In this document: positions 26,556 to 37,526 of the stretch, piece by piece
Position numbering within the stretch: position 1 is the first letter of the stretch
How the letters are laid out: each line of letters begins with the position of its first letter
Origin: Variovorax paradoxus
Lineage (GTDB): Bacteria > Pseudomonadota > Gammaproteobacteria > Burkholderiales > Burkholderiaceae_C
Assembly: GCF_009498455.1 (NCBI RefSeq)
Contig: NZ_CP045644.1
Coordinates: 4,405,001-4,469,000, forward strand
Reading direction: 5' to 3'
Length of the DNA: 64,000 bases
Program-made: the position numbers and the translations under genes
The notes under the pieces: generated by a model
What the model was told of the DNA's origin: nothing
Database searches by the model: none
Seen by the model: only the letters and a program-made list of their open reading frames with translations

Positions 26556-27899
26556 ATGGCACATACAACAAGCACAGTACCCAGGAAGCTCCCCCTTTAC
26601 CGTTCCCTTTACGTGCAGGTGATCACCGCGGTGGTCATCGGCGTGCTCCTCGGGTATTTCTACCCCTCGCTCGGCGAGTCGATGAAACCCTTGGGCGACG
26701 GGTTCATCAAGCTCATCAAGATGATCATTGCGCCGATCATCTTCTGCACGGTGGTGGTCGGCATTGCCGGCATGGAAGACATGAAGAAGGTCGGCAAGAC
26801 CGGCGGCCTGGCGCTCCTGTACTTCGAGGTCGTGAGCAGCATCGCGCTGGTGGTCGGCCTCGTGCTGGTGAACGTGCTCAAGCCGGGCGCGGGCATGAAC
26901 ATCGATGCGTCCACGCTCGACACCAAGGCCATCGCGGCCTATACCGGCCCCGGCAAGATGACGGGCACGGTCGACTTTCTGCTCAACGTGATTCCCAGCA
27001 CGATCGTCGATGCCTTCGCCAAGGGCGAGATCCTGCAGGTGCTGCTGATCGCGGTGCTGTTCGGCTTTGCGCTGCACCGTTTCGGCGGGCGCGGCACGCT
27101 GGTGTTCGACGTGATCGAGAAGGGCTCGCACGTGCTGTTCGTGATCGTCAACTACATCATGAAGCTCGCGCCCATCGGCGCCTTCGGTGCCATGGCGTTC
27201 ACCATCGGCAAGTACGGGCTGGGCAGCCTGCTGTCGCTGGGCAAGCTCATGGGCACTTTCTACCTGACCTGCCTGCTGTTCATCTTCGTGGTGCTGGGGC
27301 TCATTGCGCGCTTTCACGGCTTCAGCATCTGGAAGTTCATCAAGTACATCAAGGAAGAGCTGCTGATCGTGCTGGGCACCTCGTCCAGCGAGTCGGTGCT
27401 GCCGCGCATGATGGAGAAGATGGAAAACCTGGGCGCGCACAAGACCTGCGTCGGACTGGTGATTCCCACGGGCTACTCGTTCAACCTCGACGGCACCTCG
27501 ATCTACCTGACGATGGCGGCGGTGTTCATTGCGCAGGCCACCAACACGCCGATGACGCTCACGCAGGAGATCACGCTGCTGGCCGTGCTGCTGCTCACGT
27601 CGAAGGGCGCGGCCGGGGTCACGGGCAGCGGCTTCATCGTGCTGGCGGCCACGCTGTCGGCGGTGGGGCATGTGCCGGTGGCGGGGCTGGCGCTCATCCT
27701 GGGCATCGACCGTTTCATGTCCGAGGCGCGTGCGTTGACCAACCTCATCGGCAACGGCGTGGCGACCATCGTGGTCGCGAAGTGGACGAACGAGCTCGAC
27801 ACCGAGCGGCTGCAGGCCGGGCTCAACAACGAGAGCTGGGTCGAGTCGCAGGAGCCCGAGGAACTGATGAATGCGCGCGAGTCGAAGATGGCGCAGTAA
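26556..27899 (+). CDS. dctA: C4-dicarboxylate:cation symporter (DctA-type)
   Basis: A 447-residue inner-membrane transporter of the DAACS family, preceded by a strong AGGAGG. The signature [20 protein letters not shown] (helical hairpin 1) and the cation-binding [14 protein letters not shown] are present, as is the second hairpin around [19 protein letters not shown]. DctA carries succinate, fumarate, malate or aspartate with protons or sodium. It lies behind the phaB terminator, so it is probably separately transcribed. Growth on C4 acids would feed the nearby PHB genes, but this is inference. Confidence 0.92.
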   Translation: MAHTTSTVPRKLPLYRSLYVQVITAVVIGVLLGYFYPSLGESMKPLGDGFIKLIKMIIAPIIFCTVVVGIAGMEDMKKVGKTGGLALLYFEVVSSIALVVGLVLVNVLKPGAGMNIDASTLDTKAIAAYTGPGKMTGTVDFLLNVIPSTIVDAFAKGEILQVLLIAVLFGFALHRFGGRGTLVFDVIEKGSHVLFVIVNYIMKLAPIGAFGAMAFTIGKYGLGSLLSLGKLMGTFYLTCLLFIFVVLGLIARFHGFSIWKFIKYIKEELLIVLGTSSSESVLPRMMEKMENLGAHKTCVGLVIPTGYSFNLDGTSIYLTMAAVFIAQATNTPMTLTQEITLLAVLLLTSKGAAGVTGSGFIVLAATLSAVGHVPVAGLALILGIDRFMSEARALTNLIGNGVATIVVAKWTNELDTERLQAGLNNESWVESQEPEELMNARESKMAQ

Positions 27900-27904
27900 G
27901 TGAA

Positions 27905-27937
27905 ACGGCGGTCGGAGGCAAAGCCCCCGACCGCCGT
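27905..27937. terminator. Bidirectional hairpin between dctA and katG
   Basis: ACGGCGGTCGG (27905-27915) pairs perfectly over 11 bp with CCGACCGCCGT (27927-27937). It lies between the convergent ends of dctA and katG. No T run follows, so it may act with Rho or as a 3'-end stabiliser. Confidence 0.6.
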
Positions 27938-27969
27938 GAATGCGCCCGAGGGCGCCCGTCTTGATGGCC

Positions 27970-30276
<2,307 letters not shown>

Positions 30277-30300
30277 TCAGTGAGAAAGATGTCGGCGCAC

Positions 30301-30326
30301 ATAGAACTGCTAAATGCTTGCGATAG
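30301..30326. promoter_or_regulatory. OxyR-like binding site upstream of katG
   Basis: The OxyR consensus is ATAG-N7-CTAT-N7-ATAG-N7-CTAT. Read on the katG strand, the site gives CTAT-N7-ATTT-N7-CTAT, i.e. the second and fourth elements match fully with exact 7-nt spacing, and the third matches half. On the plus strand this is ATAG at 30301-30304, AAAT at 30312-30315 and ATAG at 30323-30326. It lies about 70 nt upstream of the katG start. Confidence 0.45.
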
Positions 30327-30415
30327 GCGGTGCGAGCGGCAAAAGGGTGTAGGCGCGGGCCGCGCGAAAGCCTGCGGGCTTCAAAGGTTGGGGGTCGTTC
30401 CTGCAAAATGGACCG

Positions 30416-32119
30416 ATGCCCCACAGCGTCTCCCTCATCAACACGATTGCCGCCGGCCTGGGGTTGGCGCTGGTGTTCGGCTTTCTCGCGGCGCGGCTGC
30501 GGCTGCCGGCGCTGGTGGGCTACCTGCTGGCGGGCGTGATCATTGGCCCGTTCACGCCGGGCTTCGTGGCCGACGCGGGCATTGCCGCGCAGCTGGCCGA
30601 GATCGGCGTGATGCTGCTGATGTTCGGCGTGGGCCTTCATTTCTCGCTGGCCGACCTGCTCGCGGTGCGCAAGATCGCGCTGCCCGGCGCCATCGCGCAG
30701 ATCGTCGTCGCCACGCTGCTCGGCGGCGGCTTGGCCGTGTGGTGGGGCTGGAGCTGGGGCGCGGCGCTGGTGTTCGGGCTGGCGCTGTCGGTGGCGAGCA
30801 CGGTGGTGCTGCTGCGCGCGCTGGAAAGCCTGGGCATCCTCGATTCGTTCACGGGCCGCATCGCCGTCGGCTGGCTGGTGGTCGAAGACCTCGCGATGGT
30901 GCTGGTGCTCGTGCTGCTGCCGCCGCTGGCGGGCGCGCTCGGCGGCACCAGTGCCGACAGCAACGGCGCGCCGGTCTGGCAGACGCTGGGCCTCACGCTG
31001 CTGCAGGTCGGCGGCTTCGTGCTGCTGATGCTCGTGGTCGGGCGGCGCGTGTTCCCGTGGATCCTCTGGCAGGTCACGCGCACCGGCTCGCGCGAGCTGT
31101 TCACGCTGTGCGTGGTGGCGGCGGCTGTGAGCATCGCGTTTGCCTCGGCGGCGCTGTTCGGCGTGTCGTTCGCGCTGGGCGCCTTCTTCGCCGGCATGGT
31201 GATGCGCGAGTCGCAGTTCAGCCACCGCGCGGCACAGGAATCGCTGCCGCTGCGCGACGCGTTCGCCGTGCTGTTCTTCGTGTCGGTCGGCATGCTGTTC
31301 GACCCGTCGGTGCTGGTGGACCGCCCGCTGCAGGTGCTGGCCGTGGTGCTCGTCATCGTGCTGGGCAAGTCGCTCGCGGCCTGTGCGCTGGTGCTGGTGT
31401 TCCGCTACCCGCTGGCCACGGCGCTCACGGTGAGTGCGAGCCTGGCGCAGATCGGCGAGTTCTCGTTCATCCTCGCGGGGCTGGGCGTGATGCTCGGCCT
31501 GCTGCCGGTGGAAGGGCAGAGCCTGGTGCTGGCCGGCGCGCTGATCTCCATTGCCACCAACCCGCTGTGGTTCAGCCTCATCGCGCCGCTGCAGAAATGG
31601 CTGCACGCGCATTCGAAGTTCGCGCGCGAGCTCGACATGCGCAGCGACCCGCTCGCGGAGCTGCCGATGACCACCGAGGCCAGGTACCTGTCGCGCCAGG
31701 TCGTGCTGGTCGGCTACGGCCGCGTGGGCCGGCGCATCGCCGCCGAGCTCGAGACGAACGACATTCCCTACGTGGTGGCCGAGCAGAACCGCGAACTGGT
31801 CGAGAAGCTGCGCGAGGCCGGCATTCCGGCCGTGTGGGGCGACGCCGCCGACCCGGCGGTGCTGATCCAGGCGCATGTGGCGCGCGCCCGCGTGCTCGTG
31901 GTCGCCACGCCCGACGCCATGAACGTGCGCCAGATGATCGAAACCGCCCGCACGCTGAACCCCACCATCCAGACCGTGGTGCGCAGCCACAACGAGCAGG
32001 AAGCGCGCTTGCTGGCCGACGAAACCGACGCGAAGGTGTTCCTCGGCGAACAGGAACTCGCCCAGGCCATGGCCCGTGATGTGGTGCAGCGCGCCGCGGC
32101 GATGGCGGTGCCGGCCTGA
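30416..32119 (+). CDS. KefB/YbaL-type monovalent cation:proton antiporter with TrkA-N domain
   Basis: A 567-residue CPA2 family membrane protein. About twelve helices occupy residues 5-395, with GYLLAGVIIGPFTPG early on and the ion-site-like GWLVVEDLAMVLVLVLLPPL in the middle. A cytoplasmic TrkA-N (Rossmann) domain covers about 420-540, with VVLVGYGRVGRRIAAELE for NAD(H) binding and VWGDAADPAVL. The layout matches E. coli YbaL more than KefC, since no KefF/KefG partner is near. It would extrude potassium or sodium in exchange for protons. It is divergent from katG. Confidence 0.88.
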   Translation: MPHSVSLINTIAAGLGLALVFGFLAARLRLPALVGYLLAGVIIGPFTPGFVADAGIAAQLAEIGVMLLMFGVGLHFSLADLLAVRKIALPGAIAQIVVATLLGGGLAVWWGWSWGAALVFGLALSVASTVVLLRALESLGILDSFTGRIAVGWLVVEDLAMVLVLVLLPPLAGALGGTSADSNGAPVWQTLGLTLLQVGGFVLLMLVVGRRVFPWILWQVTRTGSRELFTLCVVAAAVSIAFASAALFGVSFALGAFFAGMVMRESQFSHRAAQESLPLRDAFAVLFFVSVGMLFDPSVLVDRPLQVLAVVLVIVLGKSLAACALVLVFRYPLATALTVSASLAQIGEFSFILAGLGVMLGLLPVEGQSLVLAGALISIATNPLWFSLIAPLQKWLHAHSKFARELDMRSDPLAELPMTTEARYLSRQVVLVGYGRVGRRIAAELETNDIPYVVAEQNRELVEKLREAGIPAVWGDAADPAVLIQAHVARARVLVVATPDAMNVRQMIETARTLNPTIQTVVRSHNEQEARLLADETDAKVFLGEQELAQAMARDVVQRAAAMAVPA

Positions 32120-32134
32120 GGGCCGGCTGGCTGG

Positions 32135-32542
32135 CTACAGGTCTTCGATCACCAGCGTCCGGTAGCGTTGCGCCATCGAATAAGGCACGGTGCGCACCAT
32201 TTCCATCACGCGCTCGGTGATTGCGCCGTCCTTGGTGCGGATCAAGAGGCCCGTGTGGCCTTCGCGTGCGAGCTTGGTGTAGGCGCGCACGGTGGCACCG
32301 TCGGTGCCGGCGGAGGGCAGGGGGTTGTCGGAGTCCGCGACGGTGGGCGTGATCTCTTTCAGGATCGTCTCGGCGGGCAGCAGGTAGACCTCGTCGCCGC
32401 TCACGATGCCCTTGTCGATCAGGCCGTGGCCGATGCGGTTCGCGTCCTCCGCGCTGGGAAACATCACCAGGGCATGGCCGCTCGGGTAAAACGCGCCGCC
32501 GATGCTCGAGCGCATGTTGGGTTCAAGTGTGAAATGTTTCAT
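32135..32542 (-). CDS. Hypothetical protein (135 aa)
   Basis: I do not recognise a named family. The product, beginning MKHFTLEPNMRSSIGGAFYP, is soluble with no signal peptide. It has SAEDANRIGHGLIDKGIVSGDE in the first half and AREGHTGLLIRTKDGAITER in the second, a pattern of alternating strands and helices as in small stress-related or nucleotide-binding domains. It is convergent with the antiporter gene, only 15 nt apart, and has its own promoter region on the right. Confidence 0.6.
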   Translation of the reverse strand: MKHFTLEPNMRSSIGGAFYPSGHALVMFPSAEDANRIGHGLIDKGIVSGDEVYLLPAETILKEITPTVADSDNPLPSAGTDGATVRAYTKLAREGHTGLLIRTKDGAITERVMEMVRTVPYSMAQRYRTLVIEDL

Positions 32543-32697
32543 GCTGCGTCCTTCTTCTGGTGCCGCTCCCTGCTCCTAACATAGGCGTCGCAACGGGCCG
32601 CCTCTGTAGGAGAAGCCCGAATACTGACAACCGCTGGCGCCTTTCATTCGTTCCAGGGGTGGCTCTTTCCTCTTTTCACTCCTTGCCTGCTGCCGTC

Positions 32698-32931
32698 ATG
32701 CCTTCGCCTTCGCCTGCGTCCAGAGACATCGCACTCACCGTCCATGAACTGGAAGAGGGGGAGTTCTATTGGGTGCTCATGGAAGCCGTCGATGGCTCGC
32801 CCGGCGACATCACCCATGAGTACGCGCCACTCGAAGCCGCCCACCAGCCCTACGCCACCTATTCGAACGCGCTGGTGGCCGGCGTGGCGGTGCTGCGGCG
32901 GTTGTTCGGGCCCGACGGCAAGCCGGTCTGA
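32698..32931 (+). CDS. Small hypothetical protein (77 aa)
   Basis: From the ATG at 32698 the product begins MPSPSPASRDIALTVHELEE and continues with GEFYWVLMEAVDGSPGDI and YATYSNALVAGVAVLRRLFG. It looks like a small soluble alpha/beta domain. No known family is recognised. A longer frame from 32560 would add a poor-quality N-terminus, so the shorter start is chosen. It ends just before the promoter and riboswitch of the cobalamin operon. Confidence 0.5.
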   Translation: MPSPSPASRDIALTVHELEEGEFYWVLMEAVDGSPGDITHEYAPLEAAHQPYATYSNALVAGVAVLRRLFGPDGKPV

Positions 32932-32954
32932 GGCCGCCACGGGGAGGCGCTCCC

Positions 32955-32960
32955 TATAAT
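32955..32960 (+). promoter_or_regulatory. Consensus -10 box before the cobalamin riboswitch
   Basis: TATAAT is a perfect -10 hexamer about 60 nt upstream of the first recognisable riboswitch element. No good -35 hexamer is seen at the right distance, so this is a partial match. Confidence 0.45.
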
Positions 32961-33011
32961 CCCGGCGGTCGGAAACATTGGTTCACACCGGTGTCATCCG
33001 TCACCCCACGG

Positions 33012-33275
33012 TTCGAAGGTGCCCTGCACGACCAGTCACGGATTGGCGGCGGGGTTAAACGGGAAGCAGGTGCGAGGCGTCGATTTTTTGAACGACGCTT
33101 CCATTCCTGCGCTGCCCCCGCAACGGTCAGCGGATTTCGACACCCTCAGGTCCCGGCGATCTTTCGTCCGGGCAGCCACTGCGCTTCGGCGTGGGAAGGC
33201 GAGGGTGTCGGCGCCCAGGTGCATTCATTTCGATGTGCACCCCGGCGCACTCCGCGAGCCCGGATACCGGCCTTC
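33012..33275 (+). ncRNA. Cobalamin (adenosylcobalamin) riboswitch
   Basis: The conserved elements appear in order: GGTGCC (33018), GGGAAGCAGGTG (33061), GCCCCCGCAACGGT (33114), GCCACTG (33175), GGGAAGGCG (33193), and a B12 box GAGCCCGGATACCGGCC (33256-33272; consensus rAGYCMGGAGACCTGCC). Together they define a cobalamin aptamer. It lies upstream of the TonB receptor, CbiM-like permease, CobW and CobN genes, so these should be repressed when cobalamin is plentiful. Exact ends are approximate. About 145 nt of leader (33276-33419), probably the expression platform, separates it from the receptor start. Confidence 0.9.
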
Positions 33276-33419
33276 GCAACCGCCTTCGGACGCTGCGGGA
33301 GAGCGTGTCCGGGCCTGCCGCTTTTCCCTCGCGCGAAACGGCACCGCCCCCAGCCTCTTCTCCCGCTTCGTCCTTGATCGGTCAGGAGCCTGCGGGGACG
33401 CGGGCCGGAGAAAAATCGA

Positions 33420-35588
33420 ATGAATCAGGCATCGCCGCCTTTGCGCGATCGCCCGGGCCTGCCGGGCCTTTCAGCGCTTTCGCTGGGGCTCGGTCTCGCA
33501 TGCGGGCCAGCCGTTGCCCAATCGGGTGAGGGTGACGCGGCGGGCCGCCCCAGCCTCGCGCCCGTGCAGATCGAGGCCAGCCGCCACACGCCGCTGGCCC
33601 TGGACGAGCCCACGCAAACGGGCAGCCGCCTGGGCCTCACGCCGCTCGAAACGCCCGCCAGCATCGAGGTGCTCACCGGCGACACCATCCGCGCACGTGG
33701 CGACGTGTCGGTGGTCGAGGCCGCGAGCCGCGCCACCGGCCTCACGGGCGCGCCGGCGCCGGGCAACGGCGGCTCGTCGCTGTCGGCACGCGGCTTCAAT
33801 GGCCATGGCTCGGTGATGCAGCTGTACGACGGCACGCGCCTGTACGTGGGCGCGGGCACCGTCACCTTTCCGTTCGACACCTGGTCGACCGACCGCATCG
33901 AGGTGCTGCGCGGCGCGGCTTCGGTGATGTTCGGCGAAGGCGCCATCGGCGGCGCGATCAACGTGGTGCCCAGGAAGCCCACGCGCGGCCCGATCCGCAA
34001 CGAAGCGCTCGTGACCGTGGGCTCCGACGCCACGCGCCAGGTCGCTTTCGGCAGCGGCGGGGCGGTCAACGACAGGCTGTCGTACCGCTTCGACATCAGC
34101 CACCGCACCACCGACGGCTTCATGGTGCGCGGCGAGGCCGAGAGCCTGGCCGTGGGCGGCGCGGTGCGGCTCGACGTGTCGCCGCAGCTGCAGTTCACGC
34201 TCTCGCACGACGAGGGCCGCCAGGCGCCGCAGCGCTATTTCGGCGTGCCGCTCATCAACGGCCGCCTGAGCCGCCTGAACCGCGAGCAGAACTACAACCT
34301 CGACGATGCCGAGGTGAAGTACCGCGACCGCTGGACCCGCCTCGACGCGCAGTGGACGCCCAACGACGCCGTCACCGTGCGCAACCAGCTCTACCGCCTG
34401 GACAGCAAGCGCCACTGGCGCGACAGCGAAACCTACACCTACAGCGCCGCCACGAACCGCGTGACGCGCGGCGACTACCTGGAGATCGGCCACGACCAGG
34501 AGCAGATCGGCAACCGCACCGACGCCACCTTCAAGCACGCGCTGTTCGGCCTGAAGAACCAGGTGCTGGTCGGCTTCGACGTGAACCGCATCGACTTCCT
34601 GAATGCGAGCGACACGCCCTACGGCGGGCGCTCGGTGGTCGACGCCTTCGTGTTCAACCCCGGCTCCTACGTGTCGCCCACGGCCTACCTGCCGCGCTAC
34701 AAAACGAAGACCCGCACCTACGCCTTCTTCGCCGAAGACAAGCTGGCCTTCAACGCGCAATGGTCGGCGGTCGGCAGCCTGCGCTGGGACCACGCGAAGA
34801 TCGTGCGCACCGATCCGCAGAACCGCGCCCCGCGCCTGGACAAGACGTTTGAATACGCCACCGGCCGCCTCGGCGTGGTCTACGCGCCCGACGCCGCGCA
34901 GTCGTTCTATGCGCAGGTGGCGCGCGCGGCCGATCCGCTCACCGGACTCATCAGCACATCGGCCACGCAGGTACCGTTCGAGCTCAGCACCGGCAGGCAG
35001 GTCGAGGTGGGCTACAAGCGCCAGCTGGCCGAAGGCCGCTGCGCCTGGAGCGTGGCCGCCTACCGCATCGAGAAGACCAAGCTGCTGTCGCGCGACGCGA
35101 GCGATCCGACGGTCGTGCAGCAGGTCGGCAAGCAATCGTCCGAAGGCATCGAAGCGACGCTCGACCTGGCGCTGAGCTCCACGCTGCGCCTCGAAGCCAA
35201 CGCCGCGCGGTTGCGAGCGCGCTATGACGACTTCAACGAAGCGGTCGGCAAGTCGCTGGTCTCGCGCGCGGGCAACACGCCGACCGGCGTGCCCGAGGTG
35301 GCGGCCAACCTGTGGCTGCACTGGCGCTTCCTGCCGCAGTGGGAGGCCGAGTTCGGCGTGCGCCACGTCGGCGCGCGGCAGGTCGATGCGGCCAACACGC
35401 GCCGGATCGGCTCGTACACCGTGGCCGACGCGGGCGTGAGCTGGCAGGCGAACCGGTCGCTCAAGCTCGCGCTGCGCGCCTTCAACCTCGCCGACCGCAA
35501 GTACCCGGTCTCGTTCTCGAACAGCGGCAACCAGTGGCTGCTGGGCCGGCCGCGTTCGTTCGAGCTGTCGGCGCTGGTGAGCTTCTGA
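33420..35588 (+). CDS. TonB-dependent outer-membrane receptor under cobalamin riboswitch control
   Basis: A 722-residue outer-membrane receptor. The signal peptide ends near PAVAQ (residue 34). A TonB-box-like APVQIEAS follows at about 47-54, then the plug domain to about residue 185 (TPLETPASIEVLTGDTIRAR, RGFNGHG, IEVLRGAASVMFGEGAIGGA) and the beta-barrel to the final ALVSF. The sequence looks more like a siderophore receptor (FhuE/FpvA branch) than like BtuB. The riboswitch and the following cobalt and B12 genes argue that it imports cobalamin, a corrinoid or a cobalt chelate. It lacks an STN signalling domain. Confidence 0.88.
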   Translation: MNQASPPLRDRPGLPGLSALSLGLGLACGPAVAQSGEGDAAGRPSLAPVQIEASRHTPLALDEPTQTGSRLGLTPLETPASIEVLTGDTIRARGDVSVVEAASRATGLTGAPAPGNGGSSLSARGFNGHGSVMQLYDGTRLYVGAGTVTFPFDTWSTDRIEVLRGAASVMFGEGAIGGAINVVPRKPTRGPIRNEALVTVGSDATRQVAFGSGGAVNDRLSYRFDISHRTTDGFMVRGEAESLAVGGAVRLDVSPQLQFTLSHDEGRQAPQRYFGVPLINGRLSRLNREQNYNLDDAEVKYRDRWTRLDAQWTPNDAVTVRNQLYRLDSKRHWRDSETYTYSAATNRVTRGDYLEIGHDQEQIGNRTDATFKHALFGLKNQVLVGFDVNRIDFLNASDTPYGGRSVVDAFVFNPGSYVSPTAYLPRYKTKTRTYAFFAEDKLAFNAQWSAVGSLRWDHAKIVRTDPQNRAPRLDKTFEYATGRLGVVYAPDAAQSFYAQVARAADPLTGLISTSATQVPFELSTGRQVEVGYKRQLAEGRCAWSVAAYRIEKTKLLSRDASDPTVVQQVGKQSSEGIEATLDLALSSTLRLEANAARLRARYDDFNEAVGKSLVSRAGNTPTGVPEVAANLWLHWRFLPQWEAEFGVRHVGARQVDAANTRRIGSYTVADAGVSWQANRSLKLALRAFNLADRKYPVSFSNSGNQWLLGRPRSFELSALVSF

Positions 35589-35683
35589 ATGCGCGGCCAT
35601 GAACCTATGACAAGGACTTGCGCAAGCCAGTCCCTCCCCCAACAATCAACTTTCGCACTTCGGTGCATTACAGGAGGTGCGTG

Positions 35684-36361
35684 ATGCACATCGAACCCGG
35701 TCTCGTCGACGGATCCAAGATCTTTCTCAGCTATGCCACGGGGGCGGCCGCGCTGGCCTATACCGGCAAAGTCGCGTTCGACACCTTGCGCAAGGACGGG
35801 CCCCTCGGCCTGGCGCTGCGCTCGGTCTTCACCGTGATGCTCGTGTTCTGCTTCTTCGAGCTGTTCCCGCACCATCCCGTGGGCGTGTCCGAGGTGCACC
35901 TGATCCTGGGCACCACGCTGATGCTCCTGTTCGGGCTCGCGCCCGCGGCCATTGGCCTGGCGGGCGGGTTGCTCATCCAGAGCCTGTTCTTCGCACCACC
36001 CGATCTGCCGCAGTACGGCATGAACGTCACGACCTTGCTCGTGCCGCTGTTCGCCACCGCCGCGCTGGCCCGCCGCATCATTCCCGCCCACATGGCCTAC
36101 GTGGACATCAGCTACCAGCAGGCCTTCAAGCTGTCGGTGGCCTACCAGGGCGGCATCGTGGTGTGGGTCGGCTTCTGGGCGCTCTACGGTCGCGGCACGG
36201 GGCTTGAGAACCTGAGCCAGATCGCCAGCTTCGGCGCGGCCTACATGACCGTCGTGCTGATCGAGCCGCTGGTCGACCTGGGCGTGCTGGCTGCGGCCAA
36301 GGCCTGGCGCCGCCTGCAGGGCACGGCCCTCGTCGAGCGCCGCCTGTACAGCGCCGTCTGA
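35684..36361 (+). CDS. cbiM: CbiM-like cobalt energy-coupling-factor transporter permease (lone S component)
   Basis: A 225-residue inner-membrane protein with about six helices. It starts MHIEPGLVDGSKI right behind AGGAGG; the N-terminal Met-His-Ile is a hallmark of CbiM/NikM, where His2 coordinates the metal. The upstream in-frame extension is therefore not coding. CbiM is the substrate-binding subunit of cobalt ECF transporters, usually with CbiN, CbiQ and CbiO, none of which follows here. Solo CbiM-like proteins occur and might work alone or share remote energy modules. Position between the riboswitch-controlled receptor and CobW supports cobalt uptake. Confidence 0.8.
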   Translation: MHIEPGLVDGSKIFLSYATGAAALAYTGKVAFDTLRKDGPLGLALRSVFTVMLVFCFFELFPHHPVGVSEVHLILGTTLMLLFGLAPAAIGLAGGLLIQSLFFAPPDLPQYGMNVTTLLVPLFATAALARRIIPAHMAYVDISYQQAFKLSVAYQGGIVVWVGFWALYGRGTGLENLSQIASFGAAYMTVVLIEPLVDLGVLAAAKAWRRLQGTALVERRLYSAV

Positions 36362-36442
36362 TTCGCGCCCATCTGAAGAGGGGGCGCCGCTCGCCGGCGC
36401 CCGGTTCCCTGTGCGCCCTCGGCGCCTGAAAGCATCCATTCC

Positions 36443-37519
36443 ATGACATCCAACAGCAACGCCAAGATCCCCGTCACCATCGTCACGGGCTTCCTCGGCA
36501 GCGGCAAGACCACGCTGCTGCGCCACATCCTCGGCAATGCCGAGGGCCGCCGCATCGCGGTGGTGGTCAACGAGTTCGGCGAACTCGGCATTGACGGCGA
36601 CATCCTGCGCGGGTGCGGCATCGGCTGCGAGGATGAGGACAGCGAAGGCAACGATCGCGAAGTCGCGCTGTACGAACTCGCCAACGGCTGCGTCTGCTGC
36701 ACCGTGCAGGAAGAGTTCCTGCCCGTGATGCTGCAGCTCGCCGAGCGCCGCGGCGACATCGACGCCGTGCTCATCGAGACCTCGGGCCTCGCATTGCCCA
36801 AGCCGCTGGTGCAGGCCTTCCAGTGGCCCGACATCGCGAACATCTTCACCGTCGATTCGGTGGTCACCGTGGTCGACGGCCCCGCTGCTGCCTCAGGTCA
36901 GTTCGCCGCGAACCCCGCGCAGGTCGACGTGCAGCGCCGCGCCGATCCCAACCTCGACCACGAGTCGCCGCTGCACGAGCTGTTCGAAGACCAGCTCTCG
37001 GCCGCCGACCTCGTGGTGCTCAACAAGACCGACCTCATGGACGCCGCCGCGCGCGCGCAGGTCGAGGCGCTGGTGCGCGAAGAGCTGCCGCCCGAAGTGA
37101 AGATCGTCGGCGCCACCGAAGGCAGGCTGCCGCTCGCGCTGCTGCTGGGCCAGGGCCGCGCCGCCGAGACCACCATCCACCTGCGCGAGAGCCACCACGA
37201 CCACGAGGAAGACCACGACCACGACGAGTTCGACTCGCTCGTGATCGAGCTGCCGCCCGTGGAACGCGACAGTCTCATCGCCGTGCTGGCCGCTTTGGTC
37301 GAACAACACACCATCTACCGCGTGAAGGGTTTCGTCGCCGTGCCGAACAAGCCGATGCGCCTGCTGGTGCAAGGCGTGGGCCGCCGCTTCGACCACCACT
37401 TCGACCGCCGCTGGCGCGACGGCGAGGCGCAGCGCACGCGCCTCGTGTTCATCGGCGAAGATCTCGACGAGGCCGCGCTGCGCAAGGCGCTCGAAGGCGT
37501 GGCCGCCGTGCCCGCCTGA
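36443..37519 (+). CDS. cobW: CobW family GTP-binding cobalt chaperone
   Basis: A 358-residue G3E-family GTPase. Walker A is GFLGSGKTT (residues 16-24), the metal-binding CxCC motif is CVCC (83-86), and the guanine motif NKTD is at 194-197. A histidine- and acid-rich stretch at about 250-262 (HHDHEEDHDHD) would bind metal. The C-terminal CobW domain follows. CobW loads cobalt for corrin-ring insertion in the aerobic cobalamin pathway. It lies directly before cobN, 7 nt away, so the pair is clearly one operon. Confidence 0.92.
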   Translation: MTSNSNAKIPVTIVTGFLGSGKTTLLRHILGNAEGRRIAVVVNEFGELGIDGDILRGCGIGCEDEDSEGNDREVALYELANGCVCCTVQEEFLPVMLQLAERRGDIDAVLIETSGLALPKPLVQAFQWPDIANIFTVDSVVTVVDGPAAASGQFAANPAQVDVQRRADPNLDHESPLHELFEDQLSAADLVVLNKTDLMDAAARAQVEALVREELPPEVKIVGATEGRLPLALLLGQGRAAETTIHLRESHHDHEEDHDHDEFDSLVIELPPVERDSLIAVLAALVEQHTIYRVKGFVAVPNKPMRLLVQGVGRRFDHHFDRRWRDGEAQRTRLVFIGEDLDEAALRKALEGVAAVPA

Positions 37520-37526
37520 TCAACGC

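Noticed and set aside
32135..32542. Assigning the 135-aa protein to a named stress or RNA-binding family.
   Set aside because: No diagnostic motif could be seen, so it is left as hypothetical.
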